From Protula sp. h YS-2021 (taxonomy: Eukaryota; Annelida; Polychaeta; Sabellida; Serpulidae), in assembly GCA_949752745.1 (NCBI GenBank), contig OX457026.1, positions 35,641,911 through 35,705,910 of the forward strand: a DNA stretch of 64,000 bases. The letters run 5' to 3'. Shown here piece after piece: positions 43,016 through 53,606 of the stretch; the stretch's first letter is position 1; each line of letters begins with the position of its first letter. Below the pieces are notes generated by a model. That model saw only the letters and a list, made by a program, of their open reading frames with translations, did not search any database and was not told the DNA's origin. A program made the translations under genes and the position numbers.

Positions 43016-43178
43016 TCAGAAAAGGAAAACGTATTGCGGGTTAGTTTGAAGGAAAACGTATTGCAGGTTAGCATAGTAAGGAAACGTATTGTAGGTAAGC
43101 ATACGTATTGCAGGATAGGGTAGTAAACCTAAATGTGTATTTGAAGGAAACGTATTGCAGGTTAGCCTAGCAAGCACA
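43016..43178. repeat. Degenerate minisatellite, GAAGGAAAACGTATTGCAGGTTAG units
   Basis: AACGTATTG(C/T)(A/G)GGTTAG-type units occur at about 43028, 43058, 43083, 43104 and 43148, spaced 20-45 bases, some preceded by TTGAAGGAAA or GTAAGGAAA. Confidence 0.75.
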
Positions 43179-43299
43179 AATGTCTTATTTGTCCGTAGCT
43201 TGATAGTAAGGGGCACATAGAATCTAAAACTTTGTTGCGAAATCGGATATTGCGATATTTTATCCAAGCAAAGATATATCATTCAGTGATTTGGAAAGG

Positions 43300-43660
43300 C
43301 AAAATCGTGTTTGCAGCAATGCTGCATCGAAGAAATTTTCAATGCATCCAAAACGATTCCGATGCATCCCCTCATCCTAACTTCAAAAGGCCTAAAAACA
43401 CATCAACTCATTAACTTTTGTAGAGGTGATGGCCTGAGTACAAAGGATAATGTGTCGAGATACCCTTTACGGATCCCTCAAAGAAATTTTATGTACGCGA
43501 AGAGAAGTTGCAAAAGTTCGTGTGCACTTACAGAAGTCACACGACCACGCGTCTTTTTTTTCAAGCAAAATTCTCGATGCAGCAAGGATGCATTCGGGAA
43601 AATCTCGATGCATCCTTTGTATTTTGAATGCAGCAATGCTGCAGGATGCACGCTTATGCC
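43300..43660. repeat. Cluster of GATGCATCC and GCTGCA words
   Basis: Self-complementary ATGCAT and GCTGCA/TGCAGC motifs recur (for example 43314, 43341, 43361, 43577, 43605, 43631) without a clear period. The open frames here read through the repeats and show no domain. Confidence 0.4.
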
Positions 43661-43929
43661 AATCACTGAGATTCATTTAATTAGTTATGTACATCCTCTG
43701 TGTCTCTTCTTTAACAAAGAGGATCCTTTTAAGTTTGAACGTGGAAAAAGTAAAGACTTGAAGTCGGGATGAGGGACGGTGTGGAAGAGTGGTCTAAAGC
43801 GCCCGTCAAACATATATAAGCTGTGCGCTGCGAAAGGCCGTATCCCATGAAACATTTTTAAAGAATACCTGTATCTGTTCAGTAACCTGCGCTAGTGTTT
43901 TACAGTATTAGTGAATGTCTCGCATTGTG

Positions 43930-45565
43930 TGTGATTTTAAGCAATAAGTCCCATTTTATACTTATCAAACACTCAGATACCTGTAGTAAAGGAAAACAAA
44001 TTCCTTGGTCTAATTCTGGACTCGAAGCTAAATTTTATTCCCCACATAAAAGACGTGAAGAGGAAATGCCAAAAGGCACTCAATCTGCTGCGAGTCGTCT
44101 CCGCTCAAGACTGGGGAGCAGATACCAGTACTAAATTAAAACTGTATAGATCATTAATAAGATCTAGAATAGATTATGGTAGCATCGCCTACGGATCAGC
44201 CAGGCCTTCATACTTGAAGATGTTGAACCCAATACAAAATCAAGGCCTTCGCCTCTGCCTTAACGCCTTCAGAACGTCACCTGCGGAAAGCCTTCAGGTT
44301 GAATCAGTTAAACTTTACTCAAACAAAGAAAACCCCACCCATAAGTCAGTGTTCGAAAAAGACCATTCAGAAATCTTAAGCACACGCCCTAGGGTTATCG
44401 TACCCTTTGGCACTAGAATCCGGAACCACCTTAATAATGCTGGAATCAAAGTTGAGCAAATTGCAAACCTGAAAGTTTCAAAATACCCAACATGGAAAAT
44501 ACAAAGGCCAACCATAAACAAAACTTTGTCAAACTTTTCCAAAGACACAACAAATGCTGAAGAATTCAAAGTTAGGTTTGCTGAGATAAAGGAAACCCAC
44601 CCTGACCATTATTTCATATACACAGACGGATCTAAGCTCGATAACCAAGTTGCTGCCTCAATAGTTACAAAATCAAATACCCTTAAAACAAGATTACCAA
44701 ACGGCTCCTCCATCTTTTCCGCGGAGGTTCGGGCACTCCAACTAGCCATGGAAATTGTCAAGATTAGTAGATACAAAAAATTTGTTATCTGTGTCGATTC
44801 CTTATCGGTCTTACAATCACTAGAAAACCTGCAAGTGTCGAATACAATGATTTTAGACCTAATAGAACGTTATGAAAGGGCCACTAAACAAGGCAAATCC
44901 TTAGTGTTTTGCTGGGTGCCAAGCCACGTCGGCATAGCGGGTAATGAAGCTGCGGACCAAGCAGCAAAAGAGGCCCTAAACTACAACATATCCGACCTTC
45001 TCATACCATACTCCGACTTTAAACCCCATATCTCAAGTTATGTAAAAAACCTTTGGCAACAAAATTGGAACGAACAAAGAAATAACAAACTCTTTCAAAT
45101 CCAACCAACAGTTGGACAAAAGCAGCTAGCTCTTGACAATATTCGCGACAAAACAGTTTTGCTTAGAGCTCGAATCGGGCATACATACACCACCCACGGA
45201 TATCTTTTGAGAGGCGAAGAGCCTCCAGAATGTATTGGTTGTCAAGAACGTCTGACTGTAAAACATATTTTACTCAATTGCCTAGATTTTCAGAACATTC
45301 GTTCACGCTTCTACAGTGTGAATTCCATGAAAGACCTTTTTACAAAGGTAGCACCAAGTAAAATTATTTCTTTTCTGAAAGAAATACACTTGTACAGTAA
45401 GTTTTAAATTGAATTTAGTTGGTTTTAGATTATACACTACTCGTTATGTCTACTTTAATTGATTTTAGTTTCAACTGACTCTTGATATAGCAACAGAACC
45501 GACACAATATGACCCTAACCGGTTGCCGGTGTCGTTAAACAAATCAATCAATCAATCAATCAATA
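43930..45565 (+). mobile_element. LINE C: 3' half of an I-like non-LTR retrotransposon with RNase H
   Basis: A 450-codon frame (44055-45407) encodes the RT thumb region (KRKCQKALNLLRVVSAQDWG, RSRIDYGSIAYGSARPSYL) and an RNase H domain with D (YTDGSK), E (AEVRALQLAM), D (VCVDSLSV) and D (GNEAADQAAK). A CCHC-like end, CIGCQERLTVKHILLNC, follows. Weaker matches extend 5' to about 43930 in other frames. The 3' UTR ends GTCGTTAAACAAATC then (AATC)n at 45540-45565. ORF2 RNase H and a microsatellite tail point to the I superclade. The copy is 5' truncated and lacks the segment between the thumb and RNase H present in LINE B (PLNIRLVKLAMQ). The protein part is nearly undamaged. Confidence 0.88.
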
Positions 45566-45888
45566 AGCAATAAGCTGAGGGGGAAGACCATCTGATGGTC
45601 CCGTAAAGTTGCTGTTTTACCATAAGCTGACTATTTCTCTACATGCTACAGAAATGTAGAGAAAGTTTCCTTGTATTGTTGCTGAACGTTTATCTTTTTG
45701 AACGAGTGTTTGTGTCATTGAAGATATTCGTTAAGCAGCAAGATAACTATTTTTCAGACTGAAGAAAAAGAGAGGTTGAAGTAAATTTGTGAACTGAAAA
45801 ATATCGATATGTCAAGCAAAGAAACATATTTATATCGAAATGCCAAGCAAAGAAACGTATTTTTCGAGAGGATGGTTAAAAGACAGTA
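45566..45888. other. Short spacer between LINE C and the SINE
   Basis: About 320 bases, AT-rich, with imperfect GTCAAGCAAAGAAAC / GCCAAGCAAAGAAAC repeats (45811, 45841). No gene. Confidence 0.55.
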
Positions 45889-46130
45889 CACCAGCCTCGG
45901 TAGCCTAGTGGTTAGAGTGTCCTCCTCGAGACTGGAAGATCGTGGGTTCAAACTCCGGTCGGGTCATACCTAAGACTTTAAAATTGGGACTCCTCCTTGT
46001 TACCCTGTGAGGCACTCCACATGTAAGGGTTAGAAGGAGGGCTGGAATGCCCCATTTCAGTATAATGTGGCAGGGGGATCCCGATATGACCATAGCAGTT
46101 GAAAGGGATCTGAAGAACAATACAATACAA
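45889..46130 (+). mobile_element. tRNA-derived SINE with target-site duplication
   Basis: The head carries a pol III A box (TAGCCTAGTGG, 45901-45911) and B box (GGTTCAAACTC, 45945-45955), 43 bases apart, in a tRNA-like context (CTCGGTAGCC ... CCGGTCGGGTC). A tRNA-unrelated body of about 160 bp follows and ends in (CAATA)n. TAAAAGACAGTA (45877-45888) and TAAAAGAAAGTA (46131-46142) flank it, a 12-bp duplication with one mismatch. Mobilisation would depend on a LINE. Confidence 0.85.
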
Positions 46131-46279
46131 TAAAAGAAAGTAAATTTGAATCATAGGTCGCCGAAGTGCCAGGTGACAGGAAAAAGGCGCATTGTAAACT
46201 TTGCCATGTTTCCTTTGATCTTGGCAATATGGGAAAGGGAGCATTGACCAAACATTGTAAAGAGGTAAAACATATAATT

Positions 46280-46977
46280 GCAGAGCATGCACGCTAGAAT
46301 TTGAAACTAGGATTATACCACACCTACAAGAAGCAGGTATAATCGTTGAATCTTGCAAATTACAGAATCCCCAACCAACCCCCTTGGAAGTTAACGAAAC
46401 GTGTGGTCTTGAGTCCACACAAGAACAAACTAATCAGTATGTATTTCAGTCAAAATTTGCAGAATTAAAGGATAATTAAAATGACTACCATTTCATATAT
46501 ACCGATGGCTCCAAACCTGAGGACAAGGCTGCAGCAGCTATTGTCACAGAAAATAATACATTGAAAACCAGGCTCCCTGATGGGTCTTCCATTTTCTTTG
46601 CCGAAGTTAGAGCCCTGCAGCTAGCTATACAAATTGTCAAGATTAGCCGTTACAAAAAAATCATATTATGCGTGGACTCCATGACAATGCTAGAATTACT
46701 AAAAAACCTACAGGTATCCAACCCATTAATTTTGGACTTGATAGAAAAACACGACGAAGTGGTAAAAGCTGGCAAAGAGATAATATTTTGCTGGGTACGG
46801 AGTCACTTTGGAATCCCGGGGTAACGAGGCAGCGGACAAAGGCGCCAAAGAAGCCTTAAACCAAGATTTCCTTATACCGTCATCAGATTTCAAGTGCCAT
46901 GTTTCTAGATAAGTCTATAGCAACAACATTGGGATGAACAAACCAACAATGAGCTATATCAAATTAATCCTGTGGTA
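46280..46977 (+). mobile_element. LINE A, left part (RNase H region), split by LINE B
   Basis: Readable as IIPHLQEAGIIVES, FQSKFAELKDN, a stop near 46477, NDYHFIYTDGSKPEDKAA, AEVRALQLAIQIVKISRY, LCVDSM and CWVRSHFGIPG. It continues with a frameshift to YQINPVV at 46977. The next codons, GRKLPSLNG, lie 6.6 kb away at 53616. Several stops and frameshifts make it the older element of the nest. Confidence 0.85.
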
Positions 46978-47910
46978 ATCCAGTGACAGACTCACCTGGT
47001 ATCTTGAAAGCAATAATTTGTTTGCCGATATACAGAGCGGTTTTAGAAAACAAAGAAATACCCTGAATCACCTTTTAAGACTAGAAACGTTTATAAGAGA
47101 AGCCTTTATCAATAACGAACATGTCGTTTCGGTTTTCTTTGACTTGGAAAAGGCCCATGACACAGCATGGAAACATGGAGTACTACAAGATCTCTTTGAC
47201 TTGGGGCTGCGAGGTCGCCTACCAGAATTTATTGAAGCCTTTCTAGAAGACCGACGTTTTCGGGTCCGCCTTGGGGCCGTGTTCTCAGACTACTTCGAAC
47301 AAGAGGAAGGTTTCCCCCAGTTATCCATCCTTTCCGTTCTTCTGTTCCTGATAAAAATAAATAGCATCTGACATAACATAAAACAGGGATAGACAGCTCA
47401 CTCTTTGTTGGCGATTTCGCAGAGGCAAGAATATGACTCTAATACAGCGACGCTTACAGCAGAACATACACTCACTGCGAACATGGGCTAACCAAAACGG
47501 TTTTAAATTTTCACAAACTAAAACAGTCTGCATGCATTTCTGCAATAAACGCAAACAACACGACGATCCCGTTCTATACATTTCTGGCATTCAAATACCT
47601 GTTGTTAAAGAGAACAAATTTCTGGGTTTACTCTTCGACTCCAAGCTAAGCTTTATCCCACACATCAAAGAACTCAAACAAAAATGTCAAAAAGCACTCC
47701 TAAGAGTAGTATCGGCCCATGACTGGGGCGCTGATCGGGATACAAAACTCATGCTTTACCGAGCCTTGATACGGTCTAGATTAGACTATAGCAGCATTGT
47801 GTATCGATCAGCAAGACCATCATACCTAAAAATGCTGGACCCGATACAAAATCAAGCTTTACGACTGTTAAACATCACCAGCAGAAAACCTCCATGTGGA
47901 GGCAAATGAG
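46680..47910. repeat. Tandem duplication, unit 1 (1231 bp)
   Basis: 46680-47910 repeats as 47911-49141 with a constant offset of 1231. Following both copies by eye, the only difference seen is A at 47790 against G at 49021. The unit starts inside LINE A RNase H and ends inside LINE B, so it arose after LINE B had inserted, or is an assembly artefact. Confidence 0.9.
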
Positions 47911-49141
47911 CATGACAATGCTAGAATTACTAAAAAACCTACAGGTATCCAACCCATTAATTTTGGACTTGATAGAAAAACACGACGAAGTGGTAAAAGC
48001 TGGCAAAGAGATAATATTTTGCTGGGTACGGAGTCACTTTGGAATCCCGGGGTAACGAGGCAGCGGACAAAGGCGCCAAAGAAGCCTTAAACCAAGATTT
48101 CCTTATACCGTCATCAGATTTCAAGTGCCATGTTTCTAGATAAGTCTATAGCAACAACATTGGGATGAACAAACCAACAATGAGCTATATCAAATTAATC
48201 CTGTGGTAATCCAGTGACAGACTCACCTGGTATCTTGAAAGCAATAATTTGTTTGCCGATATACAGAGCGGTTTTAGAAAACAAAGAAATACCCTGAATC
48301 ACCTTTTAAGACTAGAAACGTTTATAAGAGAAGCCTTTATCAATAACGAACATGTCGTTTCGGTTTTCTTTGACTTGGAAAAGGCCCATGACACAGCATG
48401 GAAACATGGAGTACTACAAGATCTCTTTGACTTGGGGCTGCGAGGTCGCCTACCAGAATTTATTGAAGCCTTTCTAGAAGACCGACGTTTTCGGGTCCGC
48501 CTTGGGGCCGTGTTCTCAGACTACTTCGAACAAGAGGAAGGTTTCCCCCAGTTATCCATCCTTTCCGTTCTTCTGTTCCTGATAAAAATAAATAGCATCT
48601 GACATAACATAAAACAGGGATAGACAGCTCACTCTTTGTTGGCGATTTCGCAGAGGCAAGAATATGACTCTAATACAGCGACGCTTACAGCAGAACATAC
48701 ACTCACTGCGAACATGGGCTAACCAAAACGGTTTTAAATTTTCACAAACTAAAACAGTCTGCATGCATTTCTGCAATAAACGCAAACAACACGACGATCC
48801 CGTTCTATACATTTCTGGCATTCAAATACCTGTTGTTAAAGAGAACAAATTTCTGGGTTTACTCTTCGACTCCAAGCTAAGCTTTATCCCACACATCAAA
48901 GAACTCAAACAAAAATGTCAAAAAGCACTCCTAAGAGTAGTATCGGCCCATGACTGGGGCGCTGATCGGGATACAAAACTCATGCTTTACCGAGCCTTGA
49001 TACGGTCTAGATTAGACTATGGCAGCATTGTGTATCGATCAGCAAGACCATCATACCTAAAAATGCTGGACCCGATACAAAATCAAGCTTTACGACTGTT
49101 AAACATCACCAGCAGAAAACCTCCATGTGGAGGCAAATGAG
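47911..49141. repeat. Tandem duplication, unit 2 (1231 bp)
   Basis: Second copy of 46680-47910. It carries with it 298 bp of LINE A (47911-48208) followed by LINE B RT. The junction GCAAATGAG/CATGAC shows at most trivial microhomology. Confidence 0.9.
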
Positions 49142-50460
49142 CAGCCTCTTAACATTCGTCTAGTTAAACTCGCTATGCAGTTCACAAAGCTTTATGCAAA
49201 TAAGAAGAATCCCACCTACAACTCAGTCTTTGGATCAGATTTTTCTCGCTTCCATGAAAGAGGCCCTACCGTAATACCTCCATTTGGAGCGAGGGTTCAA
49301 CCTCACCTTGATAATGCTGACATCACCATAGAGTCAATTGCAAAATACAGAGTACCAAAACTACCACAGTGGAAACTCACCAAAACTGTAGTACTAAAGT
49401 ACCTTTCGGTCTATGCAAAGGAAACAACTAGCCCCTTTCTGTTTCAGTCAAACTTTGCAGAGCTCAAGGAGGAATTTAAGGACTACCATTTCGTCTACAC
49501 GGACGGCTCAAAGCTCGACAACAAATCGGCTGCTTCCGTTGTAACTGAAAATAACACCTTCAAAACAAGACTTCCAAATGGTTCCTCTATTGTCTCAGCC
49601 GAAATTAAAGCTCTACATCTCGCTATCCAGATAGTGAAGATCAGCCGATACAAAAAGTTTATGTTATGCGTGGACTCTATGTCCGTCCTGCAATCAATTG
49701 AAAACCTACAAATATCAAACCCACTTATCCTTGACCTTCTGGAAAGGTATGACGAGGCCACCAAAGCTGGCAAAGACATAGTGTTCTGCTGGGTTCCAAG
49801 TCACGTGGGTATCCGAGGAAACGAGATAGCCGACAAAGCTGCAAAAGAGGCTCTAAATGATAATTGTATCGATATGCTCATACCAGCCTCCGATTTTAAA
49901 TATCACATCACAAGATACACAAAAAGATTGTGGCAAGAAAGATGGAACAAACAAAGAAACAACAAGCCGTATCAAAGAAACCCCTTAGTCGGACTAAAGC
50001 CCCCGCCACTTAACAGTGTGCGAGATGAAATGGTTTACCATAGAGCCAGAATAGGACATACATATATCACCCACAAACATCTTTTAAGAGGCGAGCCGAT
50101 GTGAGATGTAGAAGTGACCCCCATGGAGATTTGACCCCCCGGTCAAATCTACATAGCTATCAGCTATGTAATATTGACCCCCTCTATGTAATATTGACCC
50201 CCCTATATTTTTGTCTGTGAATATGTCCATTATCTTGCTATTGTTTGTGGTATGGTTTTTTCAAATTAGTATTTCAATTATATTATAGTTTTGCATGTTT
50301 TCATCAGGTTTTATGGGTTTGATAAACACAAAACTTCCACTCAAACTTTATTTATCTATTTACTAAAACCAATGCTGAAACAAAAAAGAAAGAACACATC
50401 AAATATGACCATAAAAATACAAATCAAGCATACAAGTGATAAAATTCACTACAGTTTAGT

Positions 50461-52523
50461 TCAGAACATGCTGTGTACCGGTTCGAAATGCGCACACACG
50501 TTCGATAAATAGATGGATCCAACGACGTCTTTGTAGGGAGCCAGAGGTGAAAGTTTCGGATCCAGTTTGTACGTGAGCCTCCGGTATTCTATTACGCCAT
50601 GGCTCTGCCCACAAGGCCCGTAGACAACTACGGCTGTATTTACCAGGCTAGCGAAAGCAATCAGCTCTACTTGGGTACCCCAGGTTCCGTTTTCCTTCAT
50701 CCCGCTGGACACTACGTACTCACTTGTGTGCGAAATGTCATCCATTCGCTGACTGTTCTGGACCATATAGTCACACACAAGTTGTCGCACTGCCTTGTGA
50801 TCCGCTTGCGCACCGGTCAAGACGTAGCTCAGTGACCGGGAAAAGCAATTACCGTCACCCCGTATAGGGACGGTTTGAGCTGGAGGCGAGGTAACAGATA
50901 CTTCAACCGTCTGGTGAAAGCGAATCTTTGACCAAATGCGCAAGTTGACTGACGTGGCCCTCTCTTTCTGCCACGAATGGTCAACAGGGTAGTAGGTCAT
51001 CCGGAGTGCATACGATTCGGCGGTTATTACGGGGTCACTGGCGTAGGGTACGGGGTCACAGGCGTCGGATACCGGTTCGGGTGGCGACTGGTACAGTTTC
51101 ACTAAAGAAACATTAACAAGCGCTTTCCTTCCTAGCAGCTTCAGGGTTCCCGACTTGTTCACTCGCTCGACTCTGAAAGGTCCAGTCCACCTCGGGGTCA
51201 GTTTGTCTCCTTTGCGTGCGTTACACCGTGCGTTGTTGACCAGCACAAGGTCACCGATGCTGTATGCTAGGGTTTGGTGGGCCTGGTCAAAGTACTTCTT
51301 CTGGGCGGCCTAGGCAGTTGTAATGTTGCTGTGCTGTCGACTGGATACGCAGAAGTTCCACTACAGCGGCCACTCTCTTCTCCAGGTCGTCATCGCAGCT
51401 CTCGTCCTGTGCACCGGTTGGAAGTACTTCCTCAGTTGGAAGCTTTGCCTTTCTACCGAACGCAAGGAAAAGGGGGCTTTCTTTTATTGACTTGTGAATG
51501 CTAGTGCGATACGCCAGAAGTGCTGGGTCAATGTACCTATCCCAGTCGGTCTGGTTCTCATTGACGTACTTCACTATGGAGTTGATCAGCGTTTGGTTTT
51601 ACCGCTCTGTCTGGCCGTTCGACTGCGGATGGTACGCTGTCGTGACCTGATGTTCAATGCTGAGTCGGCCGAACAGCTCGTCGTTGATTTGGTTGCAAAA
51701 CTCCCTGCCTTGGTCAGTGATGATTGTTGATATGGACCCGTATCGGCATATCAGGGAAGTGATAAAATTGGCTACTACGGTGGCCTCTTTGGAAGGAAGC
51801 GCTGCAGCTTCTGGCCACTTCGTAAGGTAGTCGGTAACTACGATGATGTAGCGGTTCCCAGAAGACGTTGTTGGTAGTTCTCCGACAAGGTCCATGCCAA
51901 ACTGCGTGAAGCTCTTGTCCGGTGCAGGAATGGGGTGCAGGACTGCAGGCGTCTTCCTTAAGTGTTTGGAACGCTGGCACTCGTCGCTTTGGCCTGGAAG
52001 AAAAAAGTAGCAGTAACATATATCAACAGTAAACTGTGGGGGGGGGGGATGCATTCTACATATGTAATTTTGACCGGAGGGTCCATTCCACATATGTAAT
52101 TTTGACCGGAGGGGTCCATTCCACATATGTAACTTTGACCGGGGAGGAGGGGGCAGCAAAATATAAAAATGACAACTTACCAATAAAATCTCGGATGTCC
52201 TTGTCTATGGAACCTGGCCAAAAATATCGCGACATAATTTTCTCTGCAATTTTGCTGATGCCAAGATGACCAGAGGTGGGTTCAGAATGACAGGCTCTAA
52301 GAATCCTGTCTTTTTCAGTCTCGGAAACCACTCGGAGGGGTCCATATTTCTTGTGTTCATGGTGCACCGTGCCATTCACTACACAAAATTTAGCACATTT
52401 TCTTCTAAAATTTCTTTTAGCGCCTTTTATGTCTTTGTGTGAAAAAACTGATTTCGGCCAACACTTGTTGCTGTCAGTGGAACCAATGAAATTGGCTATA
52501 TCTTCTATCTCAGATTTATCCAT
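50461..52523 (-). pseudogene. Ginger transposase: HHCC - DDE integrase core - GPY/F - OTU protease, two exons, lightly broken
   Basis: Exon 1 is 52181-52523 (MDKSEIEDIANFIGSTD) and includes the zinc module (ACHSEPTSGHLGISKI, FWPGSIDKDIRDFI). Donor GTAAGT and acceptor CTTCCAG border an intron 51994-52180; splicing gives DFIGQSDECQRSKHL. Exon 2 (50461-51993) holds D in FGMDLVGELP, D in IITDQGREFCNQ and E in YHPQSNGQTER. TAA at 51599-51601 breaks it; VKYVNENQTDWDRYIDPALLAYRTS and a frameshift near 51311 follow. Then come YSIGDLVLVNNAR and the GPY/F module (PRWTGPFRVERV). The last 130 residues are an OTU-type cysteine protease: GDGNCFSRSLSYVL with the catalytic Cys, GTWGTQVELIAFA and a late NVCAHFEPV with the likely His. 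Length is about 625 codons. One stop and one frameshift imply recent death. Confidence 0.85.
51994..52180 (-). repeat. Ginger intron carrying three copies of a terminal-like motif
   Basis: Three units of TCCATTC(C/T)ACATATGTAA(T/C)TTTGACCGG occupy 52050-52145. The core ACATATGTA...TGACCGG is also found in the right subterminal region (53180-53215), and related ACATAGCTA / GACCCCCCGGTCA words lie near the left end (50145-50165). They may be transposase-binding sites duplicated into the intron. Confidence 0.7.
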
Positions 52524-52848
52524 TACTTATACATAACAATTTTCAGATGCTAAAACCAGCAATCAGACTGCCTTTTATAGGGTAAAACGAGCAATTCCTT
52601 AAAATACACGGGCCAATAAAAATGTACTCAAGACTTGAAAACCAATCAAAATTAATTTCCTTGAGTCTTGAGTAAGTAATTGCAATTCGAAGCATTACAT
52701 ATAAATTGCAATTGCAGCGCGGCATGATCGACTCTTGATATAAAAGCACAATGCATGAAAGATGTACAGAAGTCTTTGATTCAAAGGATTCACACGGGCC
52801 CTGTTGAAAATATGGTAACTGCAATTTTAATGCGACGTGTTCTACTCT

Positions 52849-53060
52849 GGCTATAAGTATAATGGATAAAAGAACTGTTCCCGTTCCCTTTGATTCAAAG
52901 GATTCACATTGGCCTAATTAAAGATGTGGCAGTTGCAATTTCAATGCGTATAATAATACATAAGACAAGTGTTTCGGCTCCCTTTGATTCAATAGATTCT
53001 GGCTATAAGTATAATGGATAAAAGAACTGTTCCCGTTCCCTTTGATTCAATGGATTCACA
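52849..53060. repeat. Direct repeat pair in the Ginger 5' flank
   Basis: TCTGGCTATAAGTATAATGG followed by ATAAAAGAACTGTTCCCG and TTCCCTTTGATTCAA-GGATTCACATT occurs at about 52849-52912 and 52996-53060. A third TTTGATTCAAAGGATTCACA is at 52773. This lies upstream of the transposase start and may hold its promoter. Confidence 0.75.
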
Positions 53061-53606
53061 TTACTGCACTGAGTGATTTGCAATTAACGATAACAATTGA
53101 AAAACTTAAAAATTACAGGGGGGATCAAAATTCCATAGAGGGGGTCAATATTACATGCCCAAAATTGTGACCCCCCGGTCACATCTACATATGTAGATCT
53201 GACCGGGGGGCAACATTTAGGGGGGGGGTTCAAATTTACATGTCACACCGGCACCCGACTGTGTCGGGTGTCAGGAACCTTACACCGTTAAACATATCTT
53301 AATAGATTGTACCGATTTCCAAGACGCCCGCTCACGTCATTTCAGAGCTGACTCCTTGAGGCAGCTCTTTGATGAACTAGAACCTAGCAAATTTATACAA
53401 TTTTTAAAAGAAGTCAATCTGTATCAGTATTTCTAGTCGTCTTTTACTTTTTGATTTTAGAATATACATGGTTTTAGCTTACCTTGATTTTAACTTGTTG
53501 CTTTGTCTTCTAGTCACTGATTACTGACATGTTCTGACACAATGTAACCCGCTAAGGGTCGTCGTGTCGTTAAACAAATCATTTAACTAACTAACTAACT
53601 AACTAA

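Larger units (their letters stand above)
50100..53247 (-). mobile_element. Ginger-type DNA transposon with integrase-OTU transposase, 3148 bp
   Basis: The ends are TGTGAGATGTAGAAGTGACC on the left and, on the other strand, TGTGACATGTAAATTTGAACC on the right, so imperfect terminal inverted repeats begin TGTGA (the TGTNR rule of Ginger elements). CCGA (50096-50099) and CCGG (53248-53251) are a 4-bp target duplication with one change. Excising the element restores the LINE B frame from RGEP to APDCVGCQE. The subterminal regions hold repeated TGTAATATTGACCCCC and ACATATGTAGATCTGACCGG words. The transposase is on the minus strand with one intron. It is a DNA element related to gypsy integrases, not an LTR element; no RT or LTR is present. 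Confidence 0.87.
46978..53606 (+). mobile_element. LINE B, inserted in LINE A (contains the duplication and the Ginger element)
   Basis: 5' truncated within RT: DRLTWYLESNNLFADIQSGF, EHVVSVFFDLEKAHDTAWKHG (motif A region), then a gap where the YxDD motif should be (SLFVGDFAEA). The thumb reads RTWANQNGFKFSQTKTVCM and FLGLLFDSKLSFIPH. RNase H is at 49400-50095 (YTDGSKLDNKSAAS, AEIKALHLAIQ, LCVDSMSV, GNEIADKAAK). After the Ginger insertion the C-terminus resumes at 53252 (DCVGCQEPYTVKHILIDC) to a stop at about 53436. The 3' UTR ends in (AACT)n. CCTGTGGTA flanks it on both sides (46969-46977, 53607-53615). Confidence 0.88.

Noticed and set aside
43016..43178. CRISPR-like array from regularly spaced GTATTGCAGG words
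   Set aside because: Spacing is irregular, units drift and the genome is eukaryotic; it is a minisatellite.
43311..43772. 153-codon ORF on the plus strand
   Set aside because: Reads through GATGCATCC/GCTGCA repeats; no domain.
45891..45962. True tRNA gene
   Set aside because: A and B boxes are present, but the acceptor stem does not pair, a SINE body and tail follow and a target duplication flanks the unit.
50461..52523. Gypsy-type LTR retrotransposon, suggested by the integrase
   Set aside because: No RT, RNase H, protease or LTR; instead TIRs, a 4-bp duplication, an intron and an OTU domain, so a Ginger DNA transposon.
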